Assembly (NCBI GenBank): GCA_025363375.1
Contig: JANYDZ010000289.1
Coordinates: 1-8,745 of the forward strand
Source: Hyphomicrobiales bacterium
GTDB taxonomy: Bacteria; Pseudomonadota; Alphaproteobacteria; Rhizobiales; Beijerinckiaceae
DNA length: 8,745 nt
Direction of reading: 5' to 3'
The translations under genes were made by a program, and so were the position numbers. The notes beneath the pieces were generated by a model. The model saw nothing but the letters and a program-made list of their open reading frames with translations. It did not search any database and was not told where the DNA came from. This document shows, piece after piece, positions 1 through 5,795 of this stretch. The first letter of the stretch is position 1, and each line of letters opens with the position of its first letter.

Positions 1-405
1 GGGAATCTTGGCCTCGGATTCCTTCTGCGCGGCGGACTCCTTCGGGTTGGAGCGCCGCAGGATCGCCTTGACCCGTTCAACCAGCAGGCGCTGTGAAAAG
101 GGCTTGCGGATAAAATCGTCGGCGCCCATCTTGAGGCCGAACAACTCGTCGATTTCTTCGTCCCTGGACGTGAGGAAAATCACGGGAAGATCGGATTTCT
201 GCCGCAGGCGACGCAGCAACTCCATGCCGTCCATGCGCGGCATCTTGATGTCGAAGATGGCGAGATCGGGCGGATTGGTTTTCAGACCGTCAAGCGCGCT
301 GGCGCCGTCGGTGTAGGTCTGAACCCGATAGCCTTCGCCTTCCAGCGACATGGACACGGAGGTCAGAATATTGCGATCGTCGTCGACAAGGGCGATGGTT
401 GGCAT
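1..405 (-). CDS. chvI: ChvI-type response regulator, N-terminal part (cut by window edge)
   Basis: This is the DNA-binding response regulator of the ChvG-ChvI (ExoS-ChvI) two-component system, which in Hyphomicrobiales controls acid, envelope and exopolysaccharide responses. Only 135 residues are inside the window; the family is about 240 long, so the C-terminal winged-helix DNA-binding domain lies off the left edge. The reading begins MPTIALVDDDRN and holds a full receiver domain (about residues 3-115): acidic pocket D8-D10, phospho-acceptor D52 in FDIKMPRMDG, switch residue T79 and conserved K101 in RKPF. The stretch around residues 59-115 (DGMELLRRLRQKSDLPVIF, then DEEIDELFGLKMGADDF) is typical of ChvI rather than a generic OmpR-family regulator. 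The start follows a weak GGAAAA ribosome site. It is divergent from the HugZ-like gene. The sensor chvG would be expected just beyond the left edge, by analogy with relatives. Confidence 0.93.
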   Translation of the reverse strand, partial: MPTIALVDDDRNILTSVSMSLEGEGYRVQTYTDGASALDGLKTNPPDLAIFDIKMPRMDGMELLRRLRQKSDLPVIFLTSRDEEIDELFGLKMGADDFIRKPFSQRLLVERVKAILRRSNPKESAAQKESEAKIP

Positions 406-657
406 GGGTTTTCCAATCTTCAAAGGCGCGGGCGCATGTCGGCAAACACCGTCACATGCGCGATGTTCCGCTTTTTGCCCTGAATGCGCCATGAACGGCG
501 CAAGCCAGGGTTACACGCGCAGGCTTGACGGCAAGGCAGGCTTAAATGTGGCCGGGGCGGGGCTTAAGCTCGACAGGTCCTGCCCGCGGAATGACTGTTT
601 CGCCACAATCGCTATATAGTATAATGCGCGAAAAAGCACAGATCGGGATGCGCGTTC
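406..657. promoter_or_regulatory. Divergent intergenic region between chvI and the HugZ-like gene
   Basis: These 252 bases contain no credible gene and must hold the promoters for chvI (leftward) and the HugZ-like gene (rightward). Seen directly: an AT-rich patch at 611-625 in otherwise GC-rich DNA, with a perfect TATAAT at 620-625 on the plus strand and TATACT on the minus strand (618-623). Neither has a convincing -35 hexamer at 16-18 bp, so the promoter calls are tentative. Upstream are two direct copies of GGCTTAA (539-545 and 561-567), 22 bp or about two helical turns apart, with a looser GGCTTGA at 522-528. The copy at 561 lies within the palindrome GCTTAAGC (562-569). These could be regulator sites, but I do not recognise a known motif. 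Confidence 0.45.
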
Positions 658-1443
658 ATGAACGAAGCCGAAACAGCGCCTGAAGGAAAACCGGGTTCCA
701 GATTGGGGCAATTGCCCGCCGGCTATGACGCGATCGCCGAATCAAAGCGGCTGCTGCGCGCCACGCGTTCGGGCGCCCTTGCCACGATTGAGCGCGCCCA
801 CGGCCACCCTTTCGCTACGCTGGTGACGGTGGCAACCGACCATGACGGGTCGCCCATCCTGTTGATGTCGCAGTTGTCGGCCCATACGAAAAACCTCGAC
901 GCGGAGCCGCGCTGCTCGATCCTGCTGTCGCAGGGCGGCAAGGGCGATCCGCTCGCCCATCCCCGCCTGACGGTTTACGGGCGGGCCGTGAAGCAGACCG
1001 ACGAAGGCGTCCGGGCCCGGCTGAAGGCGCGCTTTCTCGCCCGTCACCCGAAATCCGCCCTTTACGCTGATTTCGGCGATTTCGCCTTTTGGCGGATGCA
1101 GGTCGATGGCGCACACCTCAACGGCGGCTTCGCCAAGGCCGCCGATTACAAGGCCGAATCCGTTTTGACATCGCTCGAAGGCGCCGACACCCTGGTGGCG
1201 GCTGAGGCGGGCGCGGTTGAACACATGAATACCGACCACACCGAAGCTTTGGGGCTCTATGCGACGAAACTCGCCGGAGAGCCGGCGGGGCGCTGGCGCG
1301 CCACCGGCCTCGACCCCGAGGGCATGGACCTTGCCGCGGGCGACCTGACCGCGCGCATCGTATTCCCCGCGAAAATCACGGGTCCCGGCGGTTTGCGCGA
1401 CGTGCTGGTGGCGCTCGCCGCGCAGGCGCGCCAGGCGGGCTGA
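658..1443 (+). CDS. HugZ-like pyridoxamine-phosphate-oxidase-fold protein with DUF2470 domain
   Basis: A 261-residue cytosolic protein of the HugZ / PNPOx-related family. Residues about 27-160 form the split-barrel flavin/heme-binding fold, with the family block MSQLSAHTKNL (70-80) followed by DAEPRCSILL (81-90), and HPRLTVYGRA (101-110). Residues about 180-258 are a DUF2470 tail marked by VEHMNTDHTEAL (187-198), whose histidines are characteristic of the family. In Helicobacter and Campylobacter, HugZ proteins bind and oxidatively degrade heme; other members bind FMN or have no known activity, so a heme role here is inferred from family only. No signal peptide or membrane segment is seen. 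The ATG at 658 is chosen because it is the first in-frame start; a GGGATG stretch just upstream is a weak ribosome site. It reads in the same direction as pckA but 205 bp apart, so it probably has its own promoter. I know this type of gene as a frequent neighbour of chvI and pckA in rhizobia. Confidence 0.85.
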   Translation: MNEAETAPEGKPGSRLGQLPAGYDAIAESKRLLRATRSGALATIERAHGHPFATLVTVATDHDGSPILLMSQLSAHTKNLDAEPRCSILLSQGGKGDPLAHPRLTVYGRAVKQTDEGVRARLKARFLARHPKSALYADFGDFAFWRMQVDGAHLNGGFAKAADYKAESVLTSLEGADTLVAAEAGAVEHMNTDHTEALGLYATKLAGEPAGRWRATGLDPEGMDLAAGDLTARIVFPAKITGPGGLRDVLVALAAQARQAG

Positions 1444-1483
1444 TTCGGCGCCTGCGACATAAAGCCTTTCATTGGCCGCTTTA

Positions 1484-1515
1484 TTGCGTCGCAAAACTTT
1501 CTTAAGGCGACGCAA
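1484..1515. promoter_or_regulatory. Perfect 9-bp inverted repeat upstream of pckA, candidate operator
   Basis: TTGCGTCGC (1484-1492) and its exact complement GCGACGCAA (1507-1515) are separated by a 14-base AT-rich spacer. The left arm runs into AA, making TTGCG-T-CGCAA (1484-1494) a palindrome by itself. No T-run follows, so it is a poor terminator for the upstream gene. The arms are 23 bp apart centre to centre, as for two sites on nearly one face of the helix. It sits about 135 bp before the pckA start. pckA is known to be tightly regulated in rhizobia (for example by the LacI-family PckR in Sinorhizobium), but I cannot say which regulator would use this site. Confidence 0.45.
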
Positions 1516-1561
1516 GTATCGCTTTTGTGACCTTGCCCTCTGGCGCTTGGACGACTAAACA

Positions 1562-1593
1562 CCCGCCACCGACGCTCTGCGTTCGAGGGCGGG
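1562..1593 (+). other. Possible hairpin in the pckA leader
   Basis: CCCGCC (1562-1567) can pair with GGCGGG (1588-1593), enclosing a smaller stem ACGC/GCGT (1572-1575 with 1579-1582, loop TCT) across an internal loop. A short A-run follows rather than a T-run, so it is not a rightward terminator. If transcription of pckA starts upstream it would lie in the 5' untranslated leader. In GC-rich DNA such pairings are common by chance, so the call is weak. The rest of the 1444-1648 gap shows no gene. TTGCCC (1533-1538) and CTAAAC (1555-1560), 16 bp apart, are a poor promoter candidate that would start transcription close to this stem. Confidence 0.2.
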
Positions 1594-1648
1594 GAAAAAG
1601 TGTCTGCCCTACGCGGCGGCGCAAAGGAAACGCTTTTCGGAGTTACTC

Positions 1649-3265
1649 ATGAAACAGACCGGCACATTCAACCCCGCTTTCGGGGTCGATAAATTCGGCC
1701 TTAAGGGCGTCAAAAGCGTCGCTTACAATCTCGAAGCCCCCGCGCTTTACGAGGAATCCATTCGCCGCGACGAAGCCGTGATCGCGCCGGGCGGGGCCAT
1801 TGTCGCCGAGACCGGCATCCACACCGGACGCTCGCCGCAGGACAAGTTCACCGTCAAGGACGGCATTGTCGACAAGGACGTGTGGTGGGACATCAACAAG
1901 GCGATGTCGCCGGAGCATTTTGAACTGTTGTTGCAGGACATGCTGAAGCATTGCGAAGGCAGGGATCTGTTCGTTCAGGACCTGTTTGGCGGCGCCGACC
2001 CGGCCTTGCGCGTCAAGACCCGCGTCATCTGCGAATTCGCCTGGCATTCGCTGTTCATCCGCAACCTGCTGATCCGCCCCTCGCAGGCGGAGCTGGCGAA
2101 TTTCGTCGCGGACATGACCATCATCGACTGCCCGACCTTTGTGGCCGACCCCAAGCGCTACGGTTGTCGCTCCGAAACAGTCATTGCGCTCGACCTCACG
2201 CGCAAAATCGTGCTGATCGCCAATTCCAGCTACGCCGGCGAAATGAAGAAGTCGGTGTTCACCTTCCTCAACTGGAAGCTCCCGGCGCTCGGCGTCATGC
2301 CGATGCATTGCTCGGCCAACATGTCGACGGACGGCAACGATACGGCGGTGTTCTTCGGCCTCTCCGGCACCGGCAAGACGACGCTTTCGCAGGACCCCAA
2401 CCGCATCCTCATCGGCGACGACGAGCACGGCTGGAGCCCGAACGGCGTGTTCAATTTCGAGGGCGGCTGCTACGCGAAAGCGATCAAGCTTTCCGCCGAG
2501 GCGGAGCCGGAAATTTACGCCACCAGCAAGCGTTTCGGCACCGTCATGGAGAACGTGGTCCTCGACAAGGCGACCCGCGTTCCCGATTTTGACGACGATT
2601 CGCTGACCGAAAACACCCGCATCGCCTATCCCATAGACTTCATCTCCAACGCCTCCGCGACAGGCTGCGGCGGTCATCCCAAAAACATCGTCATGCTGAC
2701 CTGCGACGCCTTCGGCGTGCTGCCGCCGATCGCCAGGCTCGATCCGGCGCAGGCCATGTATCACTTCCTCTCGGGTTATACGGCTGTCGTCGCCGGCACG
2801 GTGAAAGGGATTACCGAGCCGACCGCGACCTTCTCGACCTGCTTCGGCCATCCCTTCCTGCCGCGTCACGCTTCGGTCTACGGCGAGTTGCTGCGCAAGC
2901 TGATCGCCGATCACAAGGTCGATTGCTGGCTCGTCAACACGGGCTGGACCGGCGGCAAGCCGGGCGTCGGCAAGCGCATGCCCATTCGTGTTACCCGTAC
3001 TCTGTTGACGGCGGCGCTCGACGGATCGCTGAAGCAGGCGGACTTCCGCACCGACCCCTATTTCGGTCTGTCGGTTCCCACGTCCGTTCCCGGCGTCGAG
3101 CCCAGCATCCTCAACCCCGTGAAGACCTGGCCCTCGGAAGCCGAGTTCCGCGCGACGGCGAAAATCCTCGTCGACAGCTTTGCCAGGAACTTCGTCACCT
3201 ACGAGAAGTTCGTCGACAAGAACGTCCGCGACGCCGCGCCTTCGGCAAAGATGGCGGCCGAGTAG
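1649..3265 (+). CDS. pckA: Phosphoenolpyruvate carboxykinase (ATP)
   Basis: Cytosolic enzyme (EC 4.1.1.49) converting oxaloacetate plus ATP to phosphoenolpyruvate, CO2 and ADP, the entry step of gluconeogenesis from C4 acids and other TCA-derived carbon. At 538 residues it has the full normal length. Seen in the sequence: substrate-binding HTGRSPQDKF (58-67, R61), metal and catalytic residues K201 in EMKKSVF and H220 in MPMHCSAN, the P-loop GLSGTGKTTLS (237-247, K243), the second metal/nucleotide motif IGDDEHGW (255-262, D258) and the arginine of ENTRIAYP (R324). The correspondences to the E. coli enzyme are from memory of the family. The start is supported by GGAG (1639-1642) six bases before ATG. 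It is flanked by a candidate operator upstream and a strong terminator downstream, so it is probably a single-gene unit. Nothing is broken or missing. Confidence 0.98.
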   Translation: MKQTGTFNPAFGVDKFGLKGVKSVAYNLEAPALYEESIRRDEAVIAPGGAIVAETGIHTGRSPQDKFTVKDGIVDKDVWWDINKAMSPEHFELLLQDMLKHCEGRDLFVQDLFGGADPALRVKTRVICEFAWHSLFIRNLLIRPSQAELANFVADMTIIDCPTFVADPKRYGCRSETVIALDLTRKIVLIANSSYAGEMKKSVFTFLNWKLPALGVMPMHCSANMSTDGNDTAVFFGLSGTGKTTLSQDPNRILIGDDEHGWSPNGVFNFEGGCYAKAIKLSAEAEPEIYATSKRFGTVMENVVLDKATRVPDFDDDSLTENTRIAYPIDFISNASATGCGGHPKNIVMLTCDAFGVLPPIARLDPAQAMYHFLSGYTAVVAGTVKGITEPTATFSTCFGHPFLPRHASVYGELLRKLIADHKVDCWLVNTGWTGGKPGVGKRMPIRVTRTLLTAALDGSLKQADFRTDPYFGLSVPTSVPGVEPSILNPVKTWPSEAEFRATAKILVDSFARNFVTYEKFVDKNVRDAAPSAKMAAE

Positions 3266-3290
3266 GTTTCGTTCCCGGATCGAAATAAAA

Positions 3291-3316
3291 GCGGCGGTCT
3301 TCGGACCGCCGTTTTT
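3291..3316. terminator. Bidirectional rho-independent terminator after pckA
   Basis: CGGCGGTC (3292-3299), loop TTCG, GACCGCCG (3304-3311), then TTTTTATTTT: a perfect 8-bp GC-rich stem with the very stable UUCG tetraloop (closed here by C-G) and a U-run. The bases before the stem are A-rich (AATAAAAG), so the opposite strand also reads stem then CTTTTATTTC and can terminate the leftward transporter transcript, whose stop is at 3385-3383. It lies 26 bp after the pckA stop. Confidence 0.92.
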
Positions 3317-3382
3317 ATTTTGCATTTGCGCCAGGCCCGACGGAGCATCTGGCTGGAGCATGCGTTGTACGCCCGCCCGCGC

Positions 3383-4720
3383 TCAGAAATACCTCAGCCA
3401 CACATAAACGTGGCTGATCGCCACGCTCATCAGCATCATGGGAAACGCATAGAACGTATAGGTGCTGAACTTGAACGGCACGCCGCTGCGCTCGGCGAGC
3501 CCGGCCACCGTCAGATTGGCCGAGGCGCCAATCAGCGTGCCGTTGCCGCCGAGGCACGCGCCCAGCGACAGGCACCACCAGAGCGGCTCGATCGCGGCTT
3601 CTCCGCCGAACGCCGGCGCCATGCTCTTGATCAACGGGATCATGGTCGCGACGAAGGGGATGTTGTCGACGATGGCCGAGAGAATCGCCGAGGCCCACAG
3701 AATGACGTAGCCCGTGCGCGCCATGTCGCCGCCGGTGGCTTCGACCAGCTTGCCCGCGAGCATCTGCAACAGCCCGCCGACCTCGACGCCATGCACGACG
3801 ACGAACAGGCCGACAAAAAAGAAGATCGTGATCCACTCGACGTCGGTGAAGGTGCGGTGAACGTTTTCCGCCTGCTTCTCGGAATGGTGCCGCCAATTGT
3901 CGAGCAGCATCAACACCGCCGCGCCCGCCATGGCGATCGTGGCGGGCTCCTGCCGCAGCTGGCGGGCGAAAATAAAGCCGAGAATGACGGCTGAGATCAC
4001 CGCGGCCGATTGCTTCAGCAGCGCCCAATCCTCGATGGCCTCTATGGCGCGCATGGCCATGACGCGCGCCTGATGCTCGGGCGTCGAGCGCAATTGACGC
4101 CCCCACACCAGATGCGTCGTCAACGCCTGCGCCGCCATCACCACGATGATGACGGGCGTCAGGTGAACGACGAAGGCGTTGAAGGAAAGCCCCGCCAGCG
4201 AACCGATGAGAATGTTCGGCGGATCGCCGATCAGGGTCGCGGTGCCGCCGATGTTGGAGGCGAGCACTTCGGCGAAGAGAAAGGGATAGGGCGGAACCCC
4301 GAGTTCCTCGCAGATATGCAGCGTCACCGGCACGACGAGCAGCACCGTCGTGACGTTGTCGAGCAACGCCGAGAGCACGGCGGTGGCGATCGAAAGCAGC
4401 AGCAGAATGCCGGCCGGCTTGGCTTTGGCTATTTGCGCGGCCCATATCGCGACAAATTGAAACATGCCGGATCTGCGCGAGATCGACACCAGAATCATCA
4501 TGCCCGTGAGCAAGCCGATCGTATTCACATCGACGCCGCGCATCGCCTCCTCCTGCGTCAGCAGGCCGGAGAAAATCATCGCGGCGATGCCGAGCAGGGC
4601 GATGATGGCGCGGTTGATCTTGTCCCAGATGATCGCCGCGTAGACGCAGACGAGCAGGATCGTCGAGACCCACATGGGATTGAGGCCAAACAGGACGTTT
4701 GGCGTGAACGCGTGTTGCAT
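3383..4720 (-). CDS. ArsB/NhaD/OCA2-type ion-transporter-superfamily permease
   Basis: A polytopic inner-membrane protein of 445 residues with about ten to twelve hydrophobic segments, of the ion transporter superfamily that includes ArsB, NhaD, SLC13/CitMHS and the human P protein OCA2. The two halves carry matching motifs, as in an inverted-repeat fold: SALLDNVTTVLL (117-128) with GGTATLIGDPPNILIGS (158-174) in the first, and SAIVDNIPFVATM (348-360) with GGNGTLIGASANLTVAG (391-407) in the second. These resemble OCA2-like proteins more than classical arsenite ArsB. The substrate (anion, Na+/H+ or dicarboxylate) cannot be assigned. An in-frame TTG lies directly before the ATG; the ATG at 4720 is preferred because GGGTGA sits at better spacing. 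The gene is 30 bp after the lipocalin-like gene upstream and very likely cotranscribed with it; no arsenic-resistance gene is nearby. Transcription probably ends at the shared terminator. Confidence 0.88.
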   Translation of the reverse strand: MQHAFTPNVLFGLNPMWVSTILLVCVYAAIIWDKINRAIIALLGIAAMIFSGLLTQEEAMRGVDVNTIGLLTGMMILVSISRRSGMFQFVAIWAAQIAKAKPAGILLLLSIATAVLSALLDNVTTVLLVVPVTLHICEELGVPPYPFLFAEVLASNIGGTATLIGDPPNILIGSLAGLSFNAFVVHLTPVIIVVMAAQALTTHLVWGRQLRSTPEHQARVMAMRAIEAIEDWALLKQSAAVISAVILGFIFARQLRQEPATIAMAGAAVLMLLDNWRHHSEKQAENVHRTFTDVEWITIFFFVGLFVVVHGVEVGGLLQMLAGKLVEATGGDMARTGYVILWASAILSAIVDNIPFVATMIPLIKSMAPAFGGEAAIEPLWWCLSLGACLGGNGTLIGASANLTVAGLAERSGVPFKFSTYTFYAFPMMLMSVAISHVYVWLRYF

Positions 4721-4750
4721 CAATTCACCCGTTGTGTTGGAGACCGGGCC

Positions 4751-5167
4751 TCACGCGGGTTTCTGGATACGTTTCCACACGAGGCTGCGCACAGTCGAAG
4801 CGCCCGTGAAATCGGGCGTCACCGGCGGCGTGAGCGTCAACTGGCCCCCTTCGAATTTATACTTGCGCGGATGGTCCGAGCCCTCGCGCTTGCCATCGGC
4901 GCCGATATCGACGTGATGCGTGACGAACCCGTCCCCGAGCGACCAGCGGGCGGCGTAGCAGGTGATGAAGCGCTCCTTGCCCGGAACCTGCCGCGTGATG
5001 ATGACGGTGACGCGGCGGTCGTCGGTATAGGCGATGACCCCGTCGTAAACGACGCCTTCATCGAGATTCGCGCCGCTCGCCGCGTCCTCGCGCGTGACGC
5101 CGATCAAGCGCCACGTGCCCAGAAATTTTTCCGCGATCGCGTTCTCGTCGCGCGCTGCGCCAGCCAT
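4751..5167 (-). CDS. Lipocalin-like domain protein, copy 1
   Basis: A 138-residue protein resembling the bacterial lipocalin-like domain family (Lipocalin_5 type). The hallmark is KFLGTWRLIGV (15-24 region) followed by alternating short beta-strand-like stretches: GVIAYTDD (43-50), VTVIITRQVPGK (53-64), ITCYAARW (68-75), HHVDIGA (84-90), YKFEGGQLTLTPPV (103-116) and VRSLVW (126-131). The family is expected to be a small beta-barrel; ligand and function are unknown for most members. There is no signal peptide, so it is probably cytosolic. The start ATG at 5167 is preceded by AGGGGGAAAC, a good ribosome site. It lies 39 bp after its paralogue and 30 bp before the transporter, the middle gene of a likely three-gene operon. 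An enzymatic role, such as a small cyclase or isomerase, cannot be excluded. Confidence 0.8.
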   Translation of the reverse strand: MAGAARDENAIAEKFLGTWRLIGVTREDAASGANLDEGVVYDGVIAYTDDRRVTVIITRQVPGKERFITCYAARWSLGDGFVTHHVDIGADGKREGSDHPRKYKFEGGQLTLTPPVTPDFTGASTVRSLVWKRIQKPA

Positions 5168-5206
5168 GTTTCCCCCTGCGTTTGATTGTCGAATTGCCCG
5201 ATCGTT

Positions 5207-5617
5207 CTACGCGGGCGCCGCCACCTTTTCCCATTCAAGGCTGCGGCGCGTCACCGAGCCGTGCACGAAATCGGCGGAGACCGGAGGGCTCAGGATCAGG
5301 CGATTGCCGCGAAACTCATAACCGCGCACCTGTTTCGTCCCGGTCCACGGCGCGCGCGCCGCGATATCGACATCATGCACGACGCGCTCGCCCTCCACAT
5401 GCCACTTGGCCGCGTAGCAGGTGATTTCCTCGGCCTTGCCGGGAGCGATGTGCGAAATGATGACCATCATCCGCCCGTCCGGCGTGTAGGAAATATAGCC
5501 GGTCTGCTTCACGTCCTGATCGAGTTTCCTGCCGGTCGCGACTTCCTCGCGCTCGACGCCAACCAGCCGCCACGTGCCCAGAAACTTCCGCTCGATATTG
5601 CCCGCTGAATCCGTCAT
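5207..5617 (-). CDS. Lipocalin-like domain protein, copy 2 (tandem paralogue)
   Basis: A 136-residue protein of the same lipocalin-like family as its downstream neighbour, clearly a duplicate: by eye they share roughly 45-50% identity over about 126 aligned residues with only one gap. Shared blocks are KFLGTWRL (11-18), ITCYAA (65-70), VDI (83-85), PPV.DF (111-117) and RSL.W (125-129). This copy carries YISYTPDGRMMVIIS (41-55), the form most typical of the family. The ATG at 5617 is chosen because the sequence similarity begins just after it and AAGGAAG lies at suitable spacing; a longer in-frame reading upstream overlaps hyuA and has no family similarity. No signal peptide or membrane segment is visible. 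It is the first gene of the leftward group and divergent from hyuA. Function is unknown; ligand binding is inferred from the fold family only. Confidence 0.82.
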   Translation of the reverse strand: MTDSAGNIERKFLGTWRLVGVEREEVATGRKLDQDVKQTGYISYTPDGRMMVIISHIAPGKAEEITCYAAKWHVEGERVVHDVDIAARAPWTGTKQVRGYEFRGNRLILSPPVSADFVHGSVTRRSLEWEKVAAPA

Positions 5618-5795
5618 GGCGTTCTTCCTTTGCGACAGGCCCAGCATGGGGCGCCGCGCCGATAATCTCAATGGCGCAGTTCGCTGGGCGCAATTCGCCC
5701 GGCCGGGACAGGTTGCAGGCGAACCGGCGAATGTGCTTCCTGTGCTGGACAAACCGCGCCCGCAGGCGCCGGATGTCAAATCGGGGTGGGATGCG
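5618..5795. promoter_or_regulatory. Divergent intergenic region between lipocalin-like operon and hyuAB
   Basis: These 178 bases separate two divergent transcription units and must carry control signals for at least one of them. Seen: adjoining short dyads GGGCG-caatt-CGCCC (5686-5700) and CCCGGCCGGG (5698-5707), possible regulator sites, and a lone GATAAT (5661-5666) with no good -35. The hyuA reading frame stays open through the region, but the upstream part has no similarity to the HyuA family, so it is treated as non-coding. No recognised operator is present. Confidence 0.4.

Noticed and set aside
648..683. Tiny open frame ATG...TGA (11 codons) overlapping the HugZ-like start
   Set aside because: Too short, no ribosome site of its own, and the composition gives no sign of a leader peptide.
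1643..3361. Long minus-strand open reading frame (572 codons) antisense to pckA
   Set aside because: It mirrors pckA in a high-GC genome, where antisense frames often stay open. The translation is rich in R, G, A, D and H with no recognisable domain, whereas the plus strand encodes an intact enzyme.
3315..4673. Second long minus-strand frame overlapping the permease
   Set aside because: Out of frame with the permease, very arginine-rich, with no membrane segments or domain; the permease frame has clear superfamily motifs.
3383..4720. Assignment of the permease as an arsenite efflux pump (ArsB)
   Set aside because: The superfamily motifs fit OCA2/NhaD-like members at least as well, and there is no arsR, arsC or arsA nearby.
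5686..5707. Dyads upstream of hyuA as a rho-independent terminator
   Set aside because: Stems are only 5 bp with no T-run on either strand; at most they are regulator sites.
5574..5795. N-terminal extension of HyuA from an upstream start at 5574
   Set aside because: The added 74 residues are not part of the HyuA family and overlap the divergent lipocalin-like gene; the family normally starts a few residues before the VDTGGTFTD motif, as it does from 5796.
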